Assembly (NCBI GenBank): GCA_026702615.1
Contig: JAPPBY010000033.1
Span: 186,001 to 250,000, forward strand
DNA: 64,000 nucleotides
Reading direction: 5' to 3'
Source of the DNA: Chloroflexota bacterium
GTDB taxonomy: Bacteria; Chloroflexota; Dehalococcoidia; Tepidiformales; Tepidiformaceae
Shown in pieces: positions 1 to 7,694 of the stretch; positions within the stretch are counted from its first letter, which is position 1; each line of letters opens with the position of its first letter. The translations under genes were made by a program, and so were the position numbers. Below the pieces are notes generated by a model. The model had not been told where the DNA came from, made no database searches, and worked only from the letters and a program-made list of their open reading frames with translations.

Positions 1-2
1 AA

Positions 3-272
3 CTGATCGTCATGCCGCAGGCATTACGTATCTCCATCCCGCCGATGGTGGGTCAGGCGATCTCCATCTGGAAGGACACAACGCTGGTGACGGTGATCCT
101 GCCCCTGCGGGAGCTGAAGGGGAACGCCGACTCGGCGATCGCGCAGTTCGAGTTCACACCCGACCGGATCGAGGCGTACGTGTTCGTAGCCGTGGTCTTC
201 TGGGTCGTGGCGTTCATCATGTCGCGCATTTCGCAGCGCGTTGAAGGCTCGCTGGGCATCGGCGAGCGCTAG
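3..272 (+). CDS. Amino-acid ABC transporter permease, C-terminal fragment
   Basis: Only the last 89 codons are inside the window and the gene begins upstream of base 1. The fragment carries the end of the cytoplasmic coupling loop (LPQA-like stretch, then PPMVGQAISIWKDTTL) followed by one hydrophobic helix (AYVFVAVVFWVVAFIMS) and a charged tail. This is the usual end of HisM/GlnP-type permeases of polar amino-acid importers, which pair with a GlnQ-type ATPase. The ATPase gene follows 19 bases downstream on the same strand, so the two are almost certainly one operon. Substrate specificity cannot be told from this part. Confidence 0.85.
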   Translation: MIVMPQALRISIPPMVGQAISIWKDTTLVTVILPLRELKGNADSAIAQFEFTPDRIEAYVFVAVVFWVVAFIMSRISQRVEGSLGIGER

Positions 273-291
273 CATCTGAGGGGAGAGCCCG

Positions 292-1068
292 ATGACGACC
301 GAAACCGAAGCCACGCCCACCAGGGACCTCGAGTCCATGGAAGACATCATCATCGCCGAGAACGTCGACAAGTGGTTCGGCGACTTCCAGGCGCTGGACA
401 ACATCTCGATGCGGATCAAGGAGCACGAGATCGTCGTGGTGCTGGGGCCATCGGGCTCGGGGAAGTCGACCTTCATCCGCTGCCTCAACCGCCTCGAGGA
501 GCACGATGCCGGCCGCATCGTGATCGACGGCATCGAGATGAACGACGACGTCCGCAACCTGAACGCCATCCGCTCCGAGGTAGGGATGGTGTTCCAGCAG
601 TTCAACCTGTTCCCCCACCTCTCGGTGATGAACAACATCACCCTGGGGCCGCGCAAGGTGCGGCGCATGCCGAAGCTGGACGCGGACGCGCTGGCGATGC
701 AGCTGCTGGAACGGGTCGGGATCCCCGAGCAGGCGGAGAAGTATCCGGCTCAACTCTCGGGTGGCCAGCAGCAGCGCGTCGCGATCGCGCGGGCGCTGGC
801 GATGCAGCCGAAGATCATGCTCTTCGACGAGCCGACCTCGGCGCTGGACCCGGAGATGATCAAGGAAGTGCTGGACGTGATGCAGGAGCTGGCGCGCTCA
901 GGCATGACGATGATCGTGGTCACCCACGAGATGGGCTTCGCGCGCGAGGTGGCGGACCGCCTCATCTTCTTCGACGAGGGCTCGCTCGTGGAGGAAGGCA
1001 CACCCCAGCACTTCTTCGAGAACCCACAAGAGGACCGCACCAAACTCTTCCTCTCCCAAATCCTTTAA
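292..1068 (+). CDS. Polar amino-acid ABC transporter ATP-binding protein (GlnQ type)
   Basis: A 258-residue ATPase that powers import of a polar amino acid through the permease just upstream. Walker A is GPSGSGKST at residues 52-60, the ABC signature LSGGQQQR starts at residue 155, and Walker B ends in D179-E180 within [11 protein letters not shown]. The H-loop sits in VVTHEMGF. The length is typical of the family, with a somewhat longer acidic N-terminus (about 18 residues before the first strand). The ATG is preceded by a GGGGAGAG ribosome-binding site. The solute-binding protein is not in the window and probably lies upstream. Confidence 0.95.
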   Translation: MTTETEATPTRDLESMEDIIIAENVDKWFGDFQALDNISMRIKEHEIVVVLGPSGSGKSTFIRCLNRLEEHDAGRIVIDGIEMNDDVRNLNAIRSEVGMVFQQFNLFPHLSVMNNITLGPRKVRRMPKLDADALAMQLLERVGIPEQAEKYPAQLSGGQQQRVAIARALAMQPKIMLFDEPTSALDPEMIKEVLDVMQELARSGMTMIVVTHEMGFAREVADRLIFFDEGSLVEEGTPQHFFENPQEDRTKLFLSQIL

Positions 1069-1070
1069 TT

Positions 1071-1127
1071 CTCTGGGTCGGAGCACGTTCTAGCCTTCCC
1101 TCTGATCTCCGCCGCGAGGGGTGGAGG
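1071..1127 (+). repeat. Dispersed intergenic repeat, copy 1
   Basis: A 57-base element directly after the stop of the ABC ATPase gene. A second copy lies at 22718-22774, also directly after a stop codon. By eye about 46 of 57 positions agree, with an invariant 3' half around CGCCGCGAGGGGTGGAGG. It has no reading frame of its own. It may be a short mobile or regulatory repeat; its function is unknown. Confidence 0.6.
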
Positions 1128-1271
1128 TGTTGCAGGGCGTCTCTTGCGAGGGACGTAGCCGCGCCGGGCGGCAGGCGGCAGGCGGGAGGCGGGAGGCGGA
1201 TGCGGCTGCGGGGCAAAGTCCGTACGATTCGGCGACCACGCCCGCCCGCAGGGCGACTGGAGTGAACCGCC

Positions 1272-2534
1272 ATGTCCGTTGCCGACTTCAACCTGATCGC
1301 GCCTGAGACGCTCGAGTGCCCGTACCCGTTTTATGAGGCGCTCCACGAGGAGGCGCCCGTGCACTTCGTGCCAGAACTGGGGATGGCCGTGGTGAGCACG
1401 TACGAGCTGCTGTCCGAGGTCGTGCACGACCCGATCACGTACTCCTCGTCCATCCCGACGGGGCCGGCCGACCTGGTCATGCAGCAGGACCAAGACGTGG
1501 ACGACGAGCTGAAGATGCTGCGCGAGACCACGAATCGGGCAAGCGCGCCCACGCTCCTGGCGGCCGACCCGCCCTATCACATGCGGTACCGCTCGCTCGT
1601 GAACAAGGCCCTCTCGGCTCGGCGCGTGGCCAGCATGGAGGGCTACGTACGCGAGATCGTGACCGGGTTGATCGACGAGTTCATCGACGACGGCAAGGTG
1701 GATTTCACGAAGCAGTTCGCCGATGAGGTGCCGATGGCGGTGATCGCCGACCAGATCGGGGTGCCGCGGAAGGACCTGAAGGACTACAAGGCGCGCGCGG
1801 ACGCGGCCATCGGGGGCATCGAGCGACAGATTCCCCCGGAGGAGGAACGCTCCATCCTGAAGGCGGGGCTGGAGCTGCAGGAGTACTTCCTGATGCGGGC
1901 CCAGGAGGCTCGGGACAACCCCAAGGACAACATCATCACGACCCTGGCGACAGTCGAGATGGACCACCCCGACGACGGGAAGCGCCCGCTGAACGACGCC
2001 GAGATCCTGAGCATCCTCCAGCAGTTGCAGGTGGCGGGGAAAGAAACGACGGCGCACTGCATCGGCAGCACGATGCTGCTCTTCATCGAGAACCCGGATG
2101 AGCTGACGAGAGTCCAGGACGACCCTTCGCTGATCACGAACATGGTGGAGGAGACCTTGCGGGTGGAGACGCCCGTGCGGGCCCTCTTCCGCCGCACCAC
2201 GAAGCCGGTCACGCTCGGCGGCGTCGATCTTCCCGAAGGTCAACTGATGATGCTGATCTATGCGGCGGCAAACCGCGACGAGTGCCAGTTCGCGGAGGCT
2301 GCGCAGTTCGATGTGGGGCGCGAGAACGCGCGCGAGCAGATGGCGTTCAGCGCGGGGCCGCACTACTGCGTGGGCGCGGCGCTGGCGCGGCTCGAGATCC
2401 GCGTGGCGTTCGAGGAGGTCGTGAAGCGGATGACGAACTTCCGCCTGGACCCCGACTATCCGGCGCCGACGCACCAGCCGAGCTACATCCTGCGGGGCCT
2501 GAACAACCTCCACATCCTGTTCGACAAGGCCTAG
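1272..2534 (+). CDS. Cytochrome P450
   Basis: A 420-residue soluble bacterial P450 without a membrane anchor. The I-helix oxygen-activation motif is AGKETT (residues 255-260), with Glu replacing the more common Asp. The ExxR motif falls in ETLRVETPVR near residue 294, and the haem ligand is Cys366 in FSAGPHYCVG. The usual first glycines of the haem-binding loop (FGxG) are replaced by FSAG, which is tolerated in the superfamily. It is likely a monooxygenase acting on a hydrophobic acid or terpenoid. No dedicated ferredoxin or reductase gene is adjacent. The ATG follows a GGAG about nine bases upstream. The gene is separated from its neighbours and appears to be a single transcription unit. Confidence 0.95.
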   Translation: MSVADFNLIAPETLECPYPFYEALHEEAPVHFVPELGMAVVSTYELLSEVVHDPITYSSSIPTGPADLVMQQDQDVDDELKMLRETTNRASAPTLLAADPPYHMRYRSLVNKALSARRVASMEGYVREIVTGLIDEFIDDGKVDFTKQFADEVPMAVIADQIGVPRKDLKDYKARADAAIGGIERQIPPEEERSILKAGLELQEYFLMRAQEARDNPKDNIITTLATVEMDHPDDGKRPLNDAEILSILQQLQVAGKETTAHCIGSTMLLFIENPDELTRVQDDPSLITNMVEETLRVETPVRALFRRTTKPVTLGGVDLPEGQLMMLIYAAANRDECQFAEAAQFDVGRENAREQMAFSAGPHYCVGAALARLEIRVAFEEVVKRMTNFRLDPDYPAPTHQPSYILRGLNNLHILFDKA

Positions 2535-2589
2535 CGAGCGTCGGCACTAGCCCGTTTCCCAGTCCTTTCAGACTTGCGCCAGAGGCACT

Positions 2590-2616
2590 CTAGCACTCTC
2601 TTGACATGAGTGCCAA
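2590..2616 (+). promoter_or_regulatory. CIRCE operator (HrcA binding site)
   Basis: Inverted repeat TAGCACTC - 9 bases - GAGTGCCAA, matching the CIRCE consensus TTAGCACTC-N9-GAGTGCTAA except at the first base and one base of the right arm. It overlaps the -35 box of the promoter in front of the Hsp20 gene, so bound HrcA would block RNA polymerase. A perfect right-arm half site (GAGTGCTAA) recurs at 2661-2669, and an extra GGCACTC lies just upstream at 2584-2590. Confidence 0.9.
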
Positions 2617-2629
2617 GCCACGGCATACT
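2601..2629 (+). promoter_or_regulatory. Sigma-A-type promoter of the hsp20 gene
   Basis: -35 TTGACA at 2601-2606, a 17-base spacer, and -10 CATACT at 2624-2629. The -35 box lies in the nine-base spacer of the CIRCE element. Transcription would start near 2636, which places the in-frame ATG at 2606 upstream of the message and rules it out as the start codon. Confidence 0.8.
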
Positions 2630-2674
2630 CTTCTCAGACTTCACAAAGACATTGTGAGAGGAGTGCTAAGGAAA

Positions 2675-3106
2675 ATGGCAGGCATGGTCCGATACGACCC
2701 CTTCGATTCGCCCCGTGAGTTCATGGAGCGCTTCTTCAACCGCGCGTTCGCGACGACCGAGGCGAGCGGCTACGACGAGGGCGCTCTCGGCGTCGACATC
2801 TCCGAGACCGACGAGGAACTGATCGTGCGTGCGTCGCTTCCCGGCTTCGCGGAGGACGAGATCGACGTGCAGCTCCACCAGGGCGTGCTCTCCATCAAGG
2901 CCGAGCACACGGTGAGCGAGGCGCACGAAGACGAGCGCTACCACCGGCGCGAGCGGCGCTGGTCGACGCTGAGCCGGCGGCTGGCCCTCCCGGGCGTGCT
3001 GCATGACGCCGACGTGAACGCCGACCTGAAGAACGGCGTGCTGACGCTGCGCATCCCGGTGCCGGCGGCGGCGAAGCCGAAGCAGATCAAGATCGCGACG
3101 GGCTAG
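2675..3106 (+). CDS. Small heat-shock protein, Hsp20/alpha-crystallin family
   Basis: A 143-residue ATP-independent holdase chaperone that binds unfolding proteins and oligomerises in the cytoplasm. After a short N-terminal arm (YDPFDSPREFMERFF) the alpha-crystallin domain begins near residue 40. It contains the A-x-L-PG-F motif (RASLPGFAEDEIDV) and ends with the GVLTLRIPV strand, followed by the I-x-I/V-like tail. The start is put at the ATG at 2675, after AAGGA and downstream of the predicted transcription start; an ATG at 2684 is an alternative with better ribosome-binding-site spacing. It is regulated by HrcA through the CIRCE operator and ends in a strong terminator, so it is monocistronic. 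Confidence 0.93.
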   Translation: MAGMVRYDPFDSPREFMERFFNRAFATTEASGYDEGALGVDISETDEELIVRASLPGFAEDEIDVQLHQGVLSIKAEHTVSEAHEDERYHRRERRWSTLSRRLALPGVLHDADVNADLKNGVLTLRIPVPAAAKPKQIKIATG

Positions 3107-3134
3107 CTCCTCGCGATCACCATCCCTCCCGAGG

Positions 3135-3164
3135 AAGGGGCCGCCCATGCGGCCCCTTTCTCTT
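3135..3164 (+). terminator. Rho-independent terminator after hsp20, probably bidirectional
   Basis: Stem GGGGCCGC (3137-3144), loop CCAT, stem GCGGCCCC (3149-3156), then TTTCTCTT. On the minus strand the same hairpin lies just past the stop of the convergent SnoaL-like gene, so it may serve both. Confidence 0.85.
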
Positions 3165-3172
3165 GCCCGGAC

Positions 3173-3586
3173 TCAGCCGTCGCGCGGGGGGCGCGGGAGC
3201 CAGGTGTGGTCCATGTCGAAGTAGTCGGACCAGCGCGCGATCTTGCCGTCGCGGAGGACGAAGACGCCGCAGACGGGCACGTCCCAGCGCTTGCCGGCGA
3301 CCTCGAAGCTGTCGGTGCGCTCGTTCAGGACGACATCGCCGTTGGCGGCCTGATGATGGACGACCCAGCCGAGGTTCTTGCTGCCGCGCTCCTCGTCGGG
3401 AGCGCCCCCGCCGCCGAGCATGGCGGCGATGCTGGCGCCGCCTTCAATCGGGGGCAGGGGGACGTTGTGGTAGACGGCATCGTCGGTGAAGTAGGGGGCC
3501 ATGGCCTCGGTGGTGAGGTAGGCAGCGTCCCACTCCCTGCAGAAGCGGGTGACGAGCTCATCGTTGGCGCGTTCCTGGTTGTCCAT
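3173..3586 (-). CDS. SnoaL-like / limonene-epoxide-hydrolase-like NTF2-fold protein
   Basis: A 137-residue protein of the NTF2-like fold, a cone-shaped helix and curved-sheet barrel with an internal pocket. An N-terminal helix (VTRFCREWDAAYLTTEAMAPYFTDDAVYHN) leads into the domain, and the C-terminal strand GKIARWSDYFDM is typical of limonene-1,2-epoxide hydrolase and SnoaL relatives. The exact reaction is not known; the family includes epoxide hydrolases, cyclases and isomerases. The ATG is preceded by AGGAGA. It is convergent with hsp20 and divergent from the two SDR genes. At least four other NTF2-like proteins occur in this window. Confidence 0.85.
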   Translation of the reverse strand: MDNQERANDELVTRFCREWDAAYLTTEAMAPYFTDDAVYHNVPLPPIEGGASIAAMLGGGGAPDEERGSKNLGWVVHHQAANGDVVLNERTDSFEVAGKRWDVPVCGVFVLRDGKIARWSDYFDMDHTWLPRPPRDG

Positions 3587-3691
3587 GCGGGATCTCCTGT
3601 GGCTCGCGGTTGCGCGCGGATGGTACCGCGCGCGACGGGGCGGCGAGCAGCGCGCTAAGCTCCCCGCCAACAGACACGAAGGGGGAGCGCC

Positions 3692-4465
3692 ATGCGCTTG
3701 CAGGACAAGGTCGCGATCGTCACGGGCGGGGGACAGGGCATCGGGCGGGAGTACAGCCTGAGGTTCGCAGCAGAGGGCGCATCGGTCGCGGTCGCCGATC
3801 TCCGGGCGGAGGAGGCGAAGGAGGTGGAGTCGGAGATCGAGGCGACGGGCGCCTCGGCGCTCGCCATCCACGCCGACGTCGCGGATGAGGCGGGGGCAGC
3901 CAAAATGGTGGCGGACACGGTCGAGCGGTTCGGGCGGGTCGACATCCTCGTGAACAACGCCGCCATCTACTACGACCTGGAGGTGGGCGACCCGAGCATC
4001 GACTACCTCCGGCGGGTGCTCGACGTGAACCTGGTAGGCATCCTCGTTAGCGGTCGGGCGGTGTTCCCGCAGATGAAGGAGCAGGGCGGCGGCTCCATCA
4101 TCAACATCTCTTCGATCGCCTCCTACATGTTCAACAAGCCGCCGGGGGAGGTGGAGAACTTCCCCAACTACGCCTACGGGCTCTCGAAGTCGGGGGTGGT
4201 GTACCTGACGAAGTCGATGGCGAAGACGGCGGGGCCCTCGAACATCCGCGTGAACGCGATCGCGCCGGGCGTAACGATGACGGACGCGACGCGGCGGGTC
4301 GTTCCGGAGGCGTTCGCGGAGCACATGCGGCAGCAGGCAGCGCTGGGGACGTCGCTCGAGCCCGGCGACCTGACGGGCACGGCCGTGTTCCTGGCCTCGG
4401 ACGAGAGCCGCATGATGACCGGCCAGACGCTGATCGTGGACGCCGGCATCTACGCGAACGGCTGA
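3692..4465 (+). CDS. Short-chain dehydrogenase/reductase (SDR), first of a pair
   Basis: A 257-residue classical SDR that oxidises or reduces an alcohol/ketone with NAD(P). It has the TGGGQGIG cofactor loop at residues 11-18, NNAA at 88-91, a catalytic Ser in NISS (about 140), and the YxxxK pair Tyr162/Lys166. The acidic residue after strand 2 (ADLR) suggests NAD preference. The C-terminal GQTLIVDAG strand is standard. The ATG follows AGGGGGAG. The stop is three bases before the next SDR gene, so the two are co-transcribed and may act on the same or successive intermediates. Confidence 0.93.
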   Translation: MRLQDKVAIVTGGGQGIGREYSLRFAAEGASVAVADLRAEEAKEVESEIEATGASALAIHADVADEAGAAKMVADTVERFGRVDILVNNAAIYYDLEVGDPSIDYLRRVLDVNLVGILVSGRAVFPQMKEQGGGSIINISSIASYMFNKPPGEVENFPNYAYGLSKSGVVYLTKSMAKTAGPSNIRVNAIAPGVTMTDATRRVVPEAFAEHMRQQAALGTSLEPGDLTGTAVFLASDESRMMTGQTLIVDAGIYANG

Positions 4466-4468
4466 CGC

Positions 4469-5290
4469 GTGTCGGGCGAACTCCTCGAGGGCAGGGTCGC
4501 GGTCGTCACGGGCGGGGCGATGGGGATCGGGCGCGCCTGCGTGGAGGCGCTGGCGGCCGAGGGCGCAAGCGTCGTGACGCGCGACGTGCGGCCGCTGGTG
4601 GAGGAGGTCGCGGACGAGGTGACGGCGCGGGGCGGAGGTGAGGTGGTGGGGCTGGTCGGCGATGTCTCGGAGCCGGAGGACGTCTACGCGACGGTCGACC
4701 TTGCGACGGAGCGATTCGGCGGGGTCGACATCCTCGTGAACAACGCCGCCGTCTGGGGCGACCACACGGTGCACGACCCGCGGAGCAAGGCGCTGCGGGA
4801 GTACGAGTCGATCATGGGGACGAACCTGCGGGGGTGTTTCCTCTTCGGGCGGGCGGTGATGCCGAGCATGATCGAGCGGGGCGGGGGCGACATCGTGAAC
4901 ATGAGCACCTACTACGTGGTGCCACCGAAGCCGCTGATGCCGCGGACACCGGAGGAGTTGGCGATCGTGGGCGAGCGGCCTCCGTTCACGGACCTCTACA
5001 GCGCCTCGAAGTTCGCCCTGACCGGCCTGACGCAGGCGTGGGCGGGGGCGCTGCGGGAGCACGGGGTGCGCGTGAACGCGATCTGCATGGGCGAGACGGA
5101 CACACCGATGCTGCGCGCCTACTGGCAGGGACGCCCCTTTCCCTACCGGGTGGAGACGTGGATCCGGCCGGAGCAGATCGCGGGGCTGGTGCTGGACCTG
5201 CTGCGCGAGGGGCCGGAAGGGCGCACGGGCGAGAACATCGGCGCGTGGGTAGGCGTGCCCGTCGAGTTGCCTCCACGCGAAGGGGACTGA
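4469..5290 (+). CDS. Short-chain dehydrogenase/reductase (SDR), second of a pair
   Basis: A 273-residue SDR starting with GTG, three bases after the previous stop and hence probably translationally coupled. The TGGAMGIG cofactor motif is at residues 14-21, NNAAVWGD follows near 92, and the active site is Tyr177/Lys181 (YSASK). The substrate loop and C-terminus differ from its upstream neighbour: there is a longer insertion before the active site (VVPPKPLMPRTPEEL) and a C-terminus ending GAWVGVPVELPP. It is therefore a diverged paralogue rather than a recent copy. The specific substrate is not identifiable. Confidence 0.92.
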   Translation: MSGELLEGRVAVVTGGAMGIGRACVEALAAEGASVVTRDVRPLVEEVADEVTARGGGEVVGLVGDVSEPEDVYATVDLATERFGGVDILVNNAAVWGDHTVHDPRSKALREYESIMGTNLRGCFLFGRAVMPSMIERGGGDIVNMSTYYVVPPKPLMPRTPEELAIVGERPPFTDLYSASKFALTGLTQAWAGALREHGVRVNAICMGETDTPMLRAYWQGRPFPYRVETWIRPEQIAGLVLDLLREGPEGRTGENIGAWVGVPVELPPREGD

Positions 5291-5300
5291 GGTCCGCTCG

Positions 5301-5909
5301 TTAGCTCCAAGCGTTCCAGTGGATGACCTCCTCGACCGGCTTGCGCGTGACCGGTCCGAAGCGGCCCTTCGGATAGCCGACGGGGATGGTGGCGCCGATG
5401 GAAACGTTCTCAGGGACGCCGAAGCGCTCCTTGATGGCGTCCTCGTTGGCCATCTGGAAGGTGGTCATGGCGGCGCCGAGGCCAAGGGCGCGGGCGGCGA
5501 GGAGGAGGTTCTGGGTGGCGGGGTAGACGGTCGACCACATGAACATCGGGTTGGGCTCGCCGCCCGGCGGATAGCCGTTCTCGACGCAGGGGAAGATGAC
5601 GGCGGGCACCTCGTCGAAGTTGTTCACGAGCTCGGCCACGGCGCGCATCATGCGGGCGGGCGGCTCGTCGCCCTCGGGTACCTGGAAGCGAGCGCCGAAC
5701 TGCTCGCGCATGAGGTCGCCGAGGAACTCCTTGCCCTCCGGCTCGTCGACGATGAGGAAGCCCCAGAGCTGGGTGTTGCCGGCGCTGGGGGCGCGGGTGG
5801 CGGCGTGGACCAGTTTCCGCAGAAGGTCGCGGTCGACGGGGTCGGGCTTGAGCCGGCGCATGGCGCGGCAGGTGTCCATGACTTCGAAGATGTCGCTGGT
5901 TATGCTCAT
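5301..5909 (-). CDS. Nitroreductase family protein (FMN-dependent)
   Basis: A 202-residue flavoprotein of the NfsB/Frp fold. The N-terminus has the family pattern (MDTCRAMRRLKPDPV), the Arg-rich FMN phosphate-binding region, and APSAGNTQLWGFLIV as the flavin-binding strand. The central helix LLLAARALGLGAAMTT and the C-terminal IPVGYPKGRFGPVTRKP are characteristic. Members reduce nitro groups, quinones or enones with NAD(P)H, usually as dimers; the physiological substrate here is unknown. The ATG follows GGGAGG. It is convergent with the SDR pair, with only ten bases between the stops. Confidence 0.92.
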   Translation of the reverse strand: MSITSDIFEVMDTCRAMRRLKPDPVDRDLLRKLVHAATRAPSAGNTQLWGFLIVDEPEGKEFLGDLMREQFGARFQVPEGDEPPARMMRAVAELVNNFDEVPAVIFPCVENGYPPGGEPNPMFMWSTVYPATQNLLLAARALGLGAAMTTFQMANEDAIKERFGVPENVSIGATIPVGYPKGRFGPVTRKPVEEVIHWNAWS

Positions 5910-5993
5910 GGCGTTCCTCCCACTTATACGCAGGCTTAGTTTTGACCTGCAGGTAGATGGTCGGAATACACCATATGCCCATAGGTACTTGAA

Positions 5994-6824
5994 TTGGCGC
6001 GTAACCCCAATTGGGCCGAGGAGGAACTGGTCCTCGCCCTCGACCTCTACCTCCGGCTTGGCGACTTAGGCCCCGCGGACGCCGAAGTCATCGAAGTTTC
6101 ACGCTTTCTCAACACCCTAGCGATTCATCCCGACCGTCCACAGAGGCCTGACTTTCGCAATCCGAATGGTGTGGCGCTGAAGACCGCAAACTTCGCCGCC
6201 ATCGACCCCAACCATCCGGGCTTAGGTATGCGGCGCGGTGGGAAGCTCGACGCCGAAGTGTGGGACAGGTACGCATCGGACCGGGAAGCTCTAGCTGCAG
6301 CCGTGGCAGCGGTCAGGGAAGGGAACAAGCTCGCAGACTTCCAGTTCGCCGACTCGGAAACCCCGCAGGTCATCGAGACCGAAGTCGAAGCTCAGCACGT
6401 TGAACAGTTCCAGGTGTCCGTGACGGCCCGGACGATTGAAGCAGACCGACGCGAACAGAGACTCGTGCTCGCCTACTGCGACCACTTGGAGAGCCAGGGC
6501 CACCTAGTGAAGAGAAACAGATACCGGCTGCCTGACCACGTCGCTACCCTTGTCTGCGATCTGGTGGATGAGACTGACAAGGTGCTCTATGAAGCCAAGG
6601 GCGATACTCGACGCACGTCGGTACGTATGGCCATCGGCCAACTCCTCGACTACCGCCTCCTGGAACGACGTCCGATGAGTCTGGCAGTCCTGCTGCCGAC
6701 CAAACCTGCTCGAGATCTCATCGAGTTGATCAATTCGGTGCCCGCATCAGCGGTCTGGCAGACCGAAGGCGGTTTCGAGCGATCGGAGCCGGCAGTTCCT
6801 GGAGCCCCACCGAGGACGCGCTGA
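5994..6824 (+). CDS. Candidate type IV restriction-like protein: McrA-like N-terminal domain plus PD-(D/E)XK nuclease
   Basis: A 276-residue protein starting with TTG. Residues 1-100 (NPNWAEEELVLALDLYLR, then FRNPNGVALKTANFAAIDP) resemble the N-terminal recognition domain of actinobacterial McrA-type HNH endonucleases; this is a recollection of family pattern, not a search. The C-terminal half has a PD-(D/E)XK signature: Asp189 in VCDLVDE, Glu200-Ala-Lys202 in LYEAKGD, and Gln216 in IGQLLDYR. It stands alone with no methylase or helicase, as expected if it cuts modified foreign DNA. Base composition is visibly less GC-rich than the flanking genes, suggesting transfer. The function remains inferred. 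Confidence 0.7.
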   Translation: MARNPNWAEEELVLALDLYLRLGDLGPADAEVIEVSRFLNTLAIHPDRPQRPDFRNPNGVALKTANFAAIDPNHPGLGMRRGGKLDAEVWDRYASDREALAAAVAAVREGNKLADFQFADSETPQVIETEVEAQHVEQFQVSVTARTIEADRREQRLVLAYCDHLESQGHLVKRNRYRLPDHVATLVCDLVDETDKVLYEAKGDTRRTSVRMAIGQLLDYRLLERRPMSLAVLLPTKPARDLIELINSVPASAVWQTEGGFERSEPAVPGAPPRTR

Positions 6825-6904
6825 CGGGTCAGAGCGGTCCCTCCCGAGCGCAAGACACCGACAAGAGCAACAGGTCGGGAAGATGAACTCTAACGGCGCA
6901 GGCA

Positions 6905-7180
6905 TCAAGGATTGAGGACACGGTCGGGGTTGGTCTCGGCCTCCCACTCGACATCCACGGGCTCGATGAGGTCGTCGTACATGACGATGCCGTCGCGGTC
7001 GCGCCCGAACAAAGTGGCGGGCCTGTCCTCGTAGGGAGCTAACTTCGCCACGGGCTTGCCCCGCTTGGTAATGACGATCTCCTCGCCGCTCTCGGCAACC
7101 TCATCCAGGAGGGCAAGGCACTTCGCCCTGAAATCGGAGGCGTTCATGGTGCGGGTTCCGTCGCCCTTCTCCGTGACCAT
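6905..7180 (-). CDS. Phd/YefM-family antitoxin, apparently orphan
   Basis: A 91-residue antitoxin-like DNA-binding protein. The motif ASDFRAKCLALLDEVAESG, followed by IVITKRGKPVAKLAPY, is the standard Phd/YefM N-terminal domain, which dimerises on its own operator. The acidic C-terminus would normally bind a Doc, RelE or VapC toxin. The start is placed at ATG 7180, which has AGGGG upstream; a GTG at 7213 is the alternative. No toxin reading frame lies on either side: the downstream 80 bases before the nuclease candidate are non-coding and the upstream gene is divergent. It may be a remnant of a toxin-antitoxin module or act on a remote toxin. Confidence 0.85.
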   Translation of the reverse strand: MVTEKGDGTRTMNASDFRAKCLALLDEVAESGEEIVITKRGKPVAKLAPYEDRPATLFGRDRDGIVMYDDLIEPVDVEWEAETNPDRVLNP

Positions 7181-7282
7181 GGTTGTTCGTTCCCCTGTCG
7201 ATGTGACCACCACCGTATCAGTCGTGACCGCTTAGAGGCGTACAGCCTCCCGGAGGCGTGCGCGGGGCGCTAGACTGCGGCC

Positions 7283-7675
7283 ATGCCCATCAACCTGGAC
7301 CTGCCGGACATCCTTCGCGACGACCACGACGCGACCTACACGGCGCACCAGCTGGAGCCAACGATCGCGCGGCTGCGGGACGCGGTGGGTGACCTCGGCA
7401 CGGAGGAGCCGACGCCGCAGGGGCTGGCGGCGGCGTGGACGCGGATTGCGGAGCTGCGGCTCCCGCGGAAGGCGGTGCCAGGGCCGGTGCTGGACGAGAT
7501 CGAGGACCTGGTGGTGGAGTGGGGTTCGCGCGGGATGGGTGGCATCGCGCGCCATGCCTACTCGCTCAGCCCCGAGGAACTGGAGCGCGAGGCGGAGCGC
7601 ATCCGGGACATGCTGGAGGCGACGGAGGCGGCGGCCGCGAGCGCGCCTCCGGGCCCGATGTTCCTCAGCGAGTAA
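7283..7675 (+). CDS. Hypothetical protein, 130 residues
   Basis: Not recognised. It is soluble, acidic and mostly helical, with a helix-rich C-terminus (SPEELEREAERIRDMLEATE) and no signal peptide, membrane segment or cysteine pattern. The central part has a conserved-looking WTRIAELRLPRKAVPG stretch. It lies 20 bases upstream of a polytopic membrane protein gene on the same strand, so the two are probably co-transcribed. Confidence 0.7.
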   Translation: MPINLDLPDILRDDHDATYTAHQLEPTIARLRDAVGDLGTEEPTPQGLAAAWTRIAELRLPRKAVPGPVLDEIEDLVVEWGSRGMGGIARHAYSLSPEELEREAERIRDMLEATEAAAASAPPGPMFLSE

Positions 7676-7694
7676 GGGCGTCCGGCCGGCCGCC

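Noticed and set aside
1065-2513. Long open frame antisense to the first P450 gene
   Set aside because: It is Arg/His-rich with no recognisable domain; long antisense frames are expected in high-GC coding DNA. The same holds for the frames opposite 3173-5062, 20775-22994, 32611-34893 and 51340-54306, of which only the parts listed as genes are real.
2606-3106. Longer Hsp20 starting at ATG 2606
   Set aside because: That ATG lies between the -35 and -10 boxes of the promoter and inside the CIRCE element, so it is not in the message.
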